A DNA stretch of 5,329 bases, taken from assembly GCA_023445955.1 (NCBI GenBank), contig JAEXJH010000461.1, positions 1-5,329 on the forward strand, given 5' to 3'. The notes beneath the pieces were generated by a model, which did no database searches, was not told the DNA's origin, and saw nothing but the letters and a program-made list of their open reading frames with translations. Each line of letters begins with the position of its first letter. The first letter of the stretch is position 1. Positions 1 to 4,622 of the stretch are shown in pieces. A program made the position numbers and the translations under genes. Origin of the DNA: Pseudomonadota bacterium. Its GTDB lineage: Bacteria > Pseudomonadota > Alphaproteobacteria > Caulobacterales > Caulobacteraceae.

Positions 1-1
1 G

Positions 2-1402
2 GCCAAGTCTGAGACCCCCGAAGAGCTGGAAGATCTCGCCCTCGGCGACGACTACGCTCTCAATCCCGAATACGTCGAGATGGTGATCGACGCCGTCGAC
101 AGCGGCGACCTCAAGCGTCTGCGCGAGCTGGTCACGGCGCTGGAGCCGGCCGACGTCGCCGACCTGATGGGCTTCCTCACGGCCGACTACCGCGAGGACG
201 TGATCCCGCTGCTCGACCCGGAAGCCCTGGGCGAGATCATCTCGGAGATGGACGAGAACCTCCGCGAGGAGGTGCTGGAAGCCACGCCGTCCGTGACCCT
301 GGCTCGGGCGCTGGAGGAGCTGGACACCGACGACGCCGCCGACGTCATCGACGACCTGGACGACACCAAGCGCTTCCAGGTGCTGGCCGCCATGGGCGAG
401 ATCGACCGCGCCGCCATCGAGACGACTCTGTCGTACGAGGACGAGACCGCCGGCCGCCTGATGCAGCGCGAATTCCTGGCCGCGCCGGAATTCTGGACCG
501 TCGGCCAGACCATCGACCATGTCCGCGAGGCCGGCGACCAACTGCCCGAACTCTTCTTCGACGTCTATGTGGTCGACCCGACCTACAAGCCGGTCGGGGC
601 AATCCCGATCAGCATCCTGCTGCGCAGCCGCCGCGAGACGCCGCTGGCCGAGCTGATGGAGGCGGCGACCGAAATCGATGTCGGGATGGACCAGGAAGAG
701 GTCGCCTACATCTTCGACACGTACCACCTGACCAGCGCCCCGGTCATCGAGCCGGGCGGACGCCTGGTGGGCCAGATCACCGTCGACGACATCGTCGAGG
801 TCATTCGCGACGAGGCCCAGGAAGACATTCTGGCGCTGGCCGGTGTGTCCGACGCCGGCCGCGACGCCTCGGTGATCGAGATCGTCAAATCGCGCCTGCC
901 GTGGCTGATGCTGAACCTGGCCACCGCCACCCTGGCGGTCAGCGGCGTCGCCATCTTCCAGGCCGAGATCGCCCAGCTGGTGGCCCTGGCCATCCTGATG
1001 CCGATCGTCTCGTCGCTGGGCGGCAACGCTGGCACCCAGACCCTGGCCGTGGCCGTGCGAGCTCTCGCCAGCAAGGAGCTGACCACGGCCAACGCCCGCC
1101 GCATCGTGCTGCGCGAGCTGCTGGTCGGGCTGGTCAACGGCGTCAGCCTGGCCCTGGTCATGGGCTTGGCGACCTATCTCTTCTTCGGGGCCTCCGACCA
1201 CCACGACAAGCTGGCGATCATCGTCGGCGCGGCCCTGATCGCCAACATCTTCACCGCGGCCCTGGGCGGCATCCTGATGCCCCTGGCGCTGGAGAAGATG
1301 GGCCGCGACCCGGCGGTGTCGTCGTCGATCTTCGTGACCTTCCTCACGGACTTCACCGGCTTCTTCGCGGTGCTGCTGATCGCCTCGCTGCTGCTGCACT
1401 GA
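2..1402 (+). CDS. mgtE: MgtE-family magnesium channel/transporter (5'-truncated)
   Basis: Inner-membrane Mg2+ (possibly also Co2+) channel gated by cytoplasmic Mg2+-sensing domains. The frame is open back to the window edge, so the start lies upstream; the ATG at 80 would discard 26 acidic residues and is probably internal. Counting from the codon at base 2, 466 residues are visible, close to the roughly 450 usual for the family. Residues about 25-150 form the acidic superhelical MgtE N domain, about 157-272 two CBS domains, followed by a plug-type linker and about five membrane helices from residue 299. The family motif MPIVSSLGGNAGTQT starts at M333. The last helix carries D450 in FLTDFTGFF, the position of the pore aspartate in Thermus MgtE. 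Domain boundaries are estimated by eye. It ends 94 bp before spmX with no hairpin terminator between, so some readthrough is possible. No damage is seen in the visible part. Confidence 0.95.
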   Translation, partial: AKSETPEELEDLALGDDYALNPEYVEMVIDAVDSGDLKRLRELVTALEPADVADLMGFLTADYREDVIPLLDPEALGEIISEMDENLREEVLEATPSVTLARALEELDTDDAADVIDDLDDTKRFQVLAAMGEIDRAAIETTLSYEDETAGRLMQREFLAAPEFWTVGQTIDHVREAGDQLPELFFDVYVVDPTYKPVGAIPISILLRSRRETPLAELMEAATEIDVGMDQEEVAYIFDTYHLTSAPVIEPGGRLVGQITVDDIVEVIRDEAQEDILALAGVSDAGRDASVIEIVKSRLPWLMLNLATATLAVSGVAIFQAEIAQLVALAILMPIVSSLGGNAGTQTLAVAVRALASKELTTANARRIVLRELLVGLVNGVSLALVMGLATYLFFGASDHHDKLAIIVGAALIANIFTAALGGILMPLALEKMGRDPAVSSSIFVTFLTDFTGFFAVLLIASLLLH

Positions 1403-1403
1403 C

Positions 1404-1418
1404 TTAAAATTCGCTCAA
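1404..1418. promoter_or_regulatory. Possible CtrA-like half-site pair (TTAA-N7-TCAA)
   Basis: Immediately after the mgtE stop the sequence reads TTAA, seven bases, then TCAA, one base off the CtrA box TTAA-N7-TTAA of Caulobacter. It lies 11 bp upstream of the spmX -24 element. A seven-of-eight match in an AT-richer gap can arise by chance, so this is only a candidate. Confidence 0.2.
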
Positions 1419-1428
1419 GCCGGGAAAC

Positions 1429-1443
1429 TGGCGCCGACCTTGC
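1429..1443 (+). promoter_or_regulatory. Sigma54 (-24/-12) promoter of spmX
   Basis: The sequence TGGCGC-N5-TTGC has the invariant GG at 1430-1431 and GC at 1442-1443 separated by exactly ten bases, and matches the sigma54 consensus TGGCAC-N5-TTGC except for one base. It predicts transcription starting near 1455 and a leader of about 42 nt before the ATG at 1497. Published work on Caulobacter crescentus places spmX under sigma54 and the response regulator TacA, which fits. The activator site would be expected about 100 bp or more upstream, inside the 3' end of mgtE; I could not identify it. The direct repeat GCGCCGA (1431-1437 and 1442-1448) overlaps the element. Confidence 0.8.
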
Positions 1444-1474
1444 GCCGAGACAGGCGAACGCATCCGCGTCTGTC

Positions 1475-1491
1475 TCAAACTGGGTCAAACT
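1475..1491 (+). repeat. Direct repeat TCAAACT x2 in the spmX leader
   Basis: TCAAACT occurs at 1475-1481 and again at 1485-1491, a ten-base period (about one helical turn), ending five bases before the spmX ATG. It occupies the place where a Shine-Dalgarno would be expected; the only purine-rich stretch there is GGG at 1482-1484, so spmX has a weak ribosome-binding site. The function is unknown. Confidence 0.45.
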
Positions 1492-1496
1492 CCGCG

Positions 1497-2801
1497 ATGA
1501 AACCGCGCCATCAGGTCACCCGGACGGCCGTCGATCTCATCAAGAGATTCGAGGGCTACCGTCAGAAGGCCGCTCAGCTCCCCGACGGGCGCTGGACGGT
1601 CGGCTATGGCCACACCCTGACCGCCCGCGAAGGCGCCTCCGTCTCTGAAAAGGACGCCGAGGCCCTGCTGCTGTACGACCTGATCTCGGTCGCCCACTCG
1701 GTCAACGAACACACCTACGCGCCGCTGAACCAGAACCAGTTCGACGCGCTGGTCTGCTTCGCCTTCAATATCGGGCTCGACAACTTCCTTCGCTCGGGCG
1801 TGCTGCGCCGGATCAACGAAGGCTCGCTGCTGCAAGCGGCGTGCGCGATGGAGATGTGGCGCAAGGCCGACTTCGAGGGCGAGCGGATCGTCATCGACGC
1901 CCTGGTCCGCCGCCGCTCGGCCGAGAAGACGCTGTTCCTGACGCCGGCCAATGGCGAGTGGGTGCCCGCGCCCAGCCCGGTGCTTCGCCCGAAGGTCGAC
2001 TACGACGCCAGCTGCGCCATTCCGAAACAGACGCCGATCGCCGTCAACGCCCGCACCGAAGGCGACCGCGTCGTCGCTCAGCGCGAGGAAGGCCTGCCGC
2101 TGAACGTCGTCGTCCCGGAAGAGGACGGTCCGACCGCCACCGAACAGTCGGCCGCCGCGGTCGCCGCGCGCCTGGAGGCCATCCTGCCGGATGCGCCGGT
2201 CACGACGACGACCGCGCCCAAGCCGGTCGTGCGCCAGGACGACCTGGGCCTGCCGGAACCGCCGGCCCCGGCCCAGCCGATCGTCACCGAGCCTGCGCCG
2301 GTCCTGTTCCAGGAAGAGACGACGACGGCGCCGGTCGAACCGATCCCGGCCGCGCCGGTCGAGTTCACGCCGTTCCGCCTGACGCCGCAGCCGGTCGAAG
2401 AGGTCGAAAAGCCGACGCCGGTCGAGAGCTTCGCCCCGACCGCGCCGCCGGTGCAGAGCGAGCCGACCCTGTTCGGCGGCCCGGCCGCCAACTCGTCGGT
2501 GTTCAATCTCGGCGGCTTCTCGACCAGCGAAGAGGTCGACCTGCAGCCGATGGACGTGTCGATGGTCGAGGCCGAGGCCCCGCGCTTCGGCAACACCAGC
2601 CTGCTGGTCAGCCTGGGCATCCTGGGCCTGGCCCTGTTCGGCGGCGGCGTCCTGTGGATCCTGACCGTCGCCTCGGGCTCGGACACCGGCGTGAAGATGT
2701 TCGGCTACGGCGCCAGCATGATTGGCGCGATCTGCTTCGTGGTTTCGGCCTATCTTCTGCTCCGCCGCCTTGCCGGCCCCGATGCGAGCGACGAAGAATA
2801 G
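1497..2801 (+). CDS. spmX: SpmX, lysozyme-like stalked-pole polarity protein
   Basis: In Caulobacter, SpmX marks the nascent stalked pole, binds PopZ and recruits and activates the histidine kinase DivJ. The product is 434 residues (C. crescentus SpmX is about 430). Residues about 1-150 form a GH24 phage-lysozyme (muramidase) domain with WTVGYGHT at 33-40. Residues about 160-365 are a Pro/Thr/acidic, probably disordered linker. Two membrane helices follow, about 369-392 and 402-422, then an acidic tail ending DASDEE. By alignment with T4 and R21-type lysozymes, catalytic Glu is E19 and Thr is T34, but the Asp position nine after Glu is L28; the nearest Asp is D30. This agrees with published proposals that SpmX is a detoxified, co-opted phage lysin. 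The ATG at 1497 is chosen because the in-frame TTG at 1440 lies inside the sigma54 promoter and upstream of the predicted transcript start. Without a signal peptide, the lysozyme domain presumably faces the cytoplasm. Confidence 0.93.
   Translation: MKPRHQVTRTAVDLIKRFEGYRQKAAQLPDGRWTVGYGHTLTAREGASVSEKDAEALLLYDLISVAHSVNEHTYAPLNQNQFDALVCFAFNIGLDNFLRSGVLRRINEGSLLQAACAMEMWRKADFEGERIVIDALVRRRSAEKTLFLTPANGEWVPAPSPVLRPKVDYDASCAIPKQTPIAVNARTEGDRVVAQREEGLPLNVVVPEEDGPTATEQSAAAVAARLEAILPDAPVTTTTAPKPVVRQDDLGLPEPPAPAQPIVTEPAPVLFQEETTTAPVEPIPAAPVEFTPFRLTPQPVEEVEKPTPVESFAPTAPPVQSEPTLFGGPAANSSVFNLGGFSTSEEVDLQPMDVSMVEAEAPRFGNTSLLVSLGILGLALFGGGVLWILTVASGSDTGVKMFGYGASMIGAICFVVSAYLLLRRLAGPDASDEE
2331..2426 (+). 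repeat. PVE micro-repeats in the SpmX linker
   Basis: Four copies of the codons for Pro-Val-Glu (CCG GTC GAA/GAG) occur at residues 279-281, 287-289, 299-301 and 308-310. They follow two TTTAP-like segments (one at residues 236-241, the other shortly before the first PVE). This looks like slippage- or duplication-driven growth of a low-complexity linker within the coding frame. Confidence 0.55.
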
Positions 2802-2807
2802 TTTTCT

Positions 2808-2833
2808 TTGCTTCCCTCGGGGAAACTGAGCAA
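2808..2833 (+). other. Imperfect hairpin after spmX
   Basis: TTGCT (2808-2812) pairs with AGCAA (2829-2833), and inside it TCCC (2813-2816) pairs with GGGA (2820-2823) around a TCG loop, leaving five unpaired bases on the right arm. It has no following T-tract. It could protect the spmX mRNA 3' end or be part of an ivd leader; either role is inference. Confidence 0.35.
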
Positions 2834-2834
2834 G

Positions 2835-2867
2835 AACGCCCGCAGGTCTCAATGACCGGCGGGCGTT
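2835..2867 (+). terminator. Terminator-like hairpin between spmX and ivd
   Basis: AACGCCCGC (2835-2843) pairs perfectly with GCGGGCGTT (2859-2867). After an A:G mismatch a further GGTC/GACC-type stem (2845-2848 with 2854-2857) closes a five-base loop. Only three Ts occur (2866-2868), two of them inside the stem, so as an intrinsic terminator it is moderate at best. It would end spmX transcripts. It also sits seven bases before the ivd Shine-Dalgarno, so any ivd transcript starting upstream must cross it. Confidence 0.6.
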
Positions 2868-2885
2868 TGTGCTAGGGAGGAAGCT

Positions 2886-4040
2886 ATGACGACGAATTTC
2901 GCACCCTCAATGGATTTCGCGCTGGGCGACACGGCCGACGCGATCCGGGAAACCACAGCTCGCTTCGCCGCCGACAAGATCGCGCCGCTGGCGGCTCGCA
3001 TCGACGAAACCAATGAATTCCCGCGCGGCCTGTGGGTCCCGATGGGCGACCTCGGCTTGCACGGCATCACGGTCGAGGAAGAGTTCGGCGGCCTGGGCCT
3101 CGGCTACCTCGAGCACGTGATCGCGATGGAGGAAATCTCCCGCGCCTCGGCCTCGGTGGGCCTCAGCTACGGCGCGCACTCCAACCTCTGCGTCAACCAG
3201 ATCCGCCGCTGGGCCACGCCCGAGCAGAAGCAGCGCTACCTACCCAAGCTGATCAGCGGCGAGCATGTCGGCTCGCTGGCCATGAGCGAAGCCGGTTCGG
3301 GCTCGGACGTTGTGTCGATGAAGCTGCGCGCCGAGCACAAGGGTGACCGCTACGTCCTGAACGGCACGAAGTTCTGGATCACCAACGCCCCGCACGCCGA
3401 CACGCTGGTGGTCTACGCCAAGACCGACGAACGTCGGATCACCGCCTTCATCGTCGAGAAGGGCATGAAGGGCTTCAGCGTCTCCAAGAAGCTGGACAAG
3501 ATGGGCATGCGCGGCAGCGACACCGCCGAGCTGGTGTTCGAGGACTGCGAGATCCCGGAAGAGAACGTCATGGGCCCGGTCGGCGGTGGCGTCGGGGTGC
3601 TGATGAGCGGCCTGGACTACGAGCGCGCCGTGCTCTCGGCCGGTCCGCTGGGCATCATGCAGGCCTGCCTGGACATCGTCCTACCCTACGTCCGCGACCG
3701 CAAGCAGTTCGGCGCGCCGATCGGCTCGTTCCAGCTGATGCAGGGCAAGATCGCCGACATGTACGTGGCCCTGAATTCGGCCCGGGCTTACGTCTACGCG
3801 GTGGCCCGCGCCTGCGACGCCGGCAAGACGACCCGCTTCGACGCCGCCGGCGCGATCCTGATGGCGTCGGAGAATGCGGTGAAAGTGTCGCTGGAGGCCA
3901 TCCAGGCCCTGGGCGGCGCCGGCTACACCAAGGAATGGCCGGTCGAGCGCCTGCTGCGCGACGCCAAGCTCTATGACATCGGCGCGGGCACCAACGAGAT
4001 ACGCCGCTTCCTGATCGGCCGCGAGCTGATCGGAGCCTAG
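2886..4040 (+). CDS. ivd: Isovaleryl-CoA dehydrogenase
   Basis: FAD-dependent acyl-CoA dehydrogenase of leucine catabolism, converting isovaleryl-CoA to 3-methylcrotonyl-CoA and passing electrons to ETF in the cytoplasm; family members are tetramers. The product is 384 residues and full length. The acyl-CoA dehydrogenase signature [13 protein letters not shown] is at 132-144, and the second signature starts at Q340 (QALGGAGY). The catalytic base identifies the subfamily: E246 in [15 protein letters not shown] matches the isovaleryl-CoA dehydrogenase glutamate, while the position used by medium- and short-chain enzymes is A367 in [12 protein letters not shown], as in human IVD. The start is supported by GGGAGG at 2875-2880 with a five-base spacer. 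No other leucine-degradation gene follows in the window, so here it appears alone; the name liuA is also used. It converges on a minus-strand terminator at 4052-4085. The subfamily call is firm; substrate specificity is inferred from the family. Confidence 0.93.
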   Translation: MTTNFAPSMDFALGDTADAIRETTARFAADKIAPLAARIDETNEFPRGLWVPMGDLGLHGITVEEEFGGLGLGYLEHVIAMEEISRASASVGLSYGAHSNLCVNQIRRWATPEQKQRYLPKLISGEHVGSLAMSEAGSGSDVVSMKLRAEHKGDRYVLNGTKFWITNAPHADTLVVYAKTDERRITAFIVEKGMKGFSVSKKLDKMGMRGSDTAELVFEDCEIPEENVMGPVGGGVGVLMSGLDYERAVLSAGPLGIMQACLDIVLPYVRDRKQFGAPIGSFQLMQGKIADMYVALNSARAYVYAVARACDAGKTTRFDAAGAILMASENAVKVSLEAIQALGGAGYTKEWPVERLLRDAKLYDIGAGTNEIRRFLIGRELIGA

Positions 4041-4051
4041 CGCGGGCCATG

Positions 4052-4085
4052 AAAAAGGGCCGCCCCGATTGCTCGGGACGGCCCT
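4052..4085 (-). terminator. Strong intrinsic terminator of a minus-strand transcript
   Basis: AGGGCCG-C-CCCGA (4056-4068) faces TCGGG-A-CGGCCCT (4073-4085) around TTGC. Read on the minus strand, the C/A mismatch (4063/4078) becomes a U-G wobble, giving a continuous 13-pair stem capped by the GNRA tetraloop GCAA and followed by a U run (complement of 4052-4056). Read on the plus strand there is a mismatch and no T-tract. It therefore belongs to the minus strand, although it may also help stop ivd transcripts. Confidence 0.8.
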
Positions 4086-4095
4086 CCATCGTCGT

Positions 4096-4111
4096 AGCCG
4101 CTTGCGCAGCT
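4096..4111 (-). other. GCAA-capped RNA hairpin upstream of the terminator
   Basis: On the minus strand AGCUGC-GCAA-GCGGCU folds as a six-pair stem with one U-G wobble and a GNRA loop. On the plus strand the wobble would be a C/A mismatch. It lies between the 22-codon ORF and the terminator, in the putative 3' part of the same transcript. The wobble and loop type point to the minus strand as the folded one. Confidence 0.5.
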
Positions 4112-4142
4112 CGTGACTAAAACCTCAGGCGTTCAACGCGCC

Positions 4143-4211
4143 TTAGGCGGAGACCTCATTCATAAGGCTCCAGGTCACGACTTGCGACCGCGGTTGGAGA
4201 CAATGAGACAC
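4143..4211 (-). CDS. Putative 22-residue small ORF with near-ideal ribosome-binding site
   Basis: I do not recognise this peptide. It starts at GTG 4211-4209, runs 22 codons (MSHCLQPRSQ..., ending NEVSA) and stops at TAA (4145-4143). Support is mainly translational: an 11-base match to the 16S rRNA 3' end lies at 4215-4225 with six bases between AGGAGG and GTG. The peptide has one Cys, one Trp and no obvious membrane helix or signal peptide. The stop codon is the loop of a small CGCC/GGCG hairpin (4139-4149), and the transcript appears to end at the terminator about 60 bases further on. A 65-codon frame overlaps it (4175-4372, minus) but would pass straight through the Shine-Dalgarno. No same-strand gene follows, so it is not an obvious leader peptide; it may be a small protein, a dual-function RNA, or an sRNA whose ORF is incidental. 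Confidence 0.5.
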   Translation of the reverse strand: MSHCLQPRSQVVTWSLMNEVSA

Positions 4212-4214
4212 TGG

Positions 4215-4225
4215 TCACCTCCTTT
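4215..4225 (-). promoter_or_regulatory. Extended Shine-Dalgarno of the 22-codon ORF
   Basis: The minus strand reads AAAGGAGGTGA, fully complementary to the UCACCUCCUUU at the 3' end of bacterial 16S rRNA. AGGAGG ends six bases before the GTG at 4211, an optimal distance. It is much longer than the ribosome-binding sites of the other genes here. A bulged stem of tandem GTTG/CAAC units (4228-4246) lies directly upstream of it. Confidence 0.65.
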
Positions 4226-4290
4226 CAGTTGGTTGAACAACACAACTCGAATATGGACCCGATTTCGCGGATGAAAAGGGGTGATCGACC

Positions 4291-4305
4291 GCGACGAGGC
4301 GTCGC
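4291..4305. other. Perfect 6-bp hairpin downstream of the 49-codon gene
   Basis: GCGACG (4291-4296) and CGTCGC (4300-4305) are exact inverted repeats around a three-base loop, 25 bases past the stop of the minus-strand 49-codon gene. On the minus strand a TTTT follows only about 13 bases after the stem, so it is at most a weak terminator. No convincing promoter was seen between here and the 22-codon ORF. Confidence 0.35.
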
Positions 4306-4329
4306 AACGTCCGTGCCCGAATAATGCGC

Positions 4330-4479
4330 TCAGATCGTCAGCAGCTTTAAGCCGACCAGGATGGCCGCCCACAAAACGAGGGACGCGCCGATGGCCAGGG
4401 GACGATTGAGATTGAGACGACGCGCGCTGGGAGCCCGGCCCGGAGGGCCATTGGGGGCGAAATGGGGGCGCATGGGCAT
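4330..4479 (-). CDS. Small single-helix membrane protein, 49 residues, unknown function
   Basis: I do not recognise the family. The start chosen is ATG 4479-4477 (MPMRPHF...), because GGGAAGG at 4496-4490 stands ten bases before it; the second ATG two codons later would be 16 bases away. The first 27 residues are Pro/Arg-rich (R4, R15, R20, R21, R26) with no acidic residue. Residues 28-49 form one hydrophobic helix reaching the C-terminus (one Lys, K45, ending KLLTI). The positive N-terminus predicts an N-in orientation, either tail-anchored or a one-pass small inner-membrane protein. It ends with TGA at 4332-4330. The gene is divergent from tam, and the 22-codon ORF lies 118 bases downstream on the same strand, so one transcript could hold both. 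The frame continues open upstream without a plausible start, which makes a longer protein unlikely. Confidence 0.7.
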   Translation of the reverse strand: MPMRPHFAPNGPPGRAPSARRLNLNRPLAIGASLVLWAAILVGLKLLTI

Positions 4480-4499
4480 GCCGTGTGAACCTTCCCTAT

Positions 4500-4518
4500 G
4501 ATCCCTCTGTCGGGGATC
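4500..4518 (-). other. Hairpin in the leader of the 49-codon gene
   Basis: GATCCC (4500-4505) and GGGATC (4513-4518) form a six-pair stem with a seven-base loop. On the minus strand it ends three bases before the Shine-Dalgarno at 4496-4490, so it could affect ribosome access or mRNA stability. It is short and may be incidental. Confidence 0.35.
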
Positions 4519-4519
4519 T

Positions 4520-4541
4520 GACTCGGACCGTATGGTGAATC
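4520..4541. promoter_or_regulatory. Two GANTC (CcrM methylation) sites between divergent genes
   Basis: GACTC at 4520-4524 and GAATC at 4537-4541 lie 17 bp apart in the non-coding gap between the 49-codon gene and tam. In Caulobacter GANTC is methylated by CcrM, and methylation at promoters modulates GcrA-dependent transcription. The other sites found in the window (424, 1546, 4809) are all inside coding sequence. Function here is inferred from location only. Confidence 0.45.
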
Positions 4542-4552
4542 CTCGCCTTTGA

Positions 4553-4564
4553 GAAGAATTCTTC
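4553..4564. repeat. Perfect 12-bp palindrome GAAGAATTCTTC
   Basis: A perfect dyad lies in the divergent intergenic region, 58 bases before the tam ATG and 73 bases before the start of the 49-codon gene. Its symmetry and position between two divergent genes fit an operator for a dimeric repressor, but the regulator cannot be named from this window. Confidence 0.45.
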
Positions 4565-4622
4565 GCAAAAGCGTTGGTTGCACGACTGCAGATTGTCACC
4601 TGGTCGACATGGAGGAGCGCCG

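Noticed and set aside
901..1407. 168-codon plus-strand frame inside mgtE
   Set aside because: Shadow of the mgtE membrane domain in another frame; composition is Arg/Gly/His/Pro-rich.
1440..1496. TTG at 1440 as start of spmX, adding 19 residues
   Set aside because: It lies inside the -24/-12 promoter element and upstream of the predicted transcript start. The added residues are not lysozyme-like.
1485..2852. 455-codon open frame on the minus strand across all of spmX
   Set aside because: The translation is Arg/Gly/Asp-rich low complexity with no domain, typical of an antisense frame opposite a GC-rich gene. The plus strand here encodes a recognisable three-part SpmX protein.
1841..2875. 344-codon plus-strand frame overlapping spmX
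   Set aside because: Out-of-frame shadow of spmX, extremely Arg/Pro/Gly-rich, with no recognisable domain.
4213..4226. Plus-strand match to the 3' end of 16S rRNA (TCACCTCCTTT)
   Set aside because: Considered as an rRNA remnant. Flanking bases do not continue the 16S sequence, and the minus strand explains it as a Shine-Dalgarno.
4041..4330. Known structural RNAs (tRNA, SRP RNA, 6S, RNase P, tmRNA) in the gap
   Set aside because: No cloverleaf and none of the conserved core motifs of these RNAs were seen on either strand.
4175..4372. 65-codon minus-strand frame overlapping the 22-codon ORF
   Set aside because: It starts within the 3' end of the 49-codon gene, has no Shine-Dalgarno that I can see, and reads through the strong ribosome-binding site that serves the shorter ORF.
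4500..4600. Candidate -35/-10 pairs on the minus strand (for example TTCTCA-N17-TACGGT)
   Set aside because: Only about seven of twelve consensus positions match, no better than chance in such a region.
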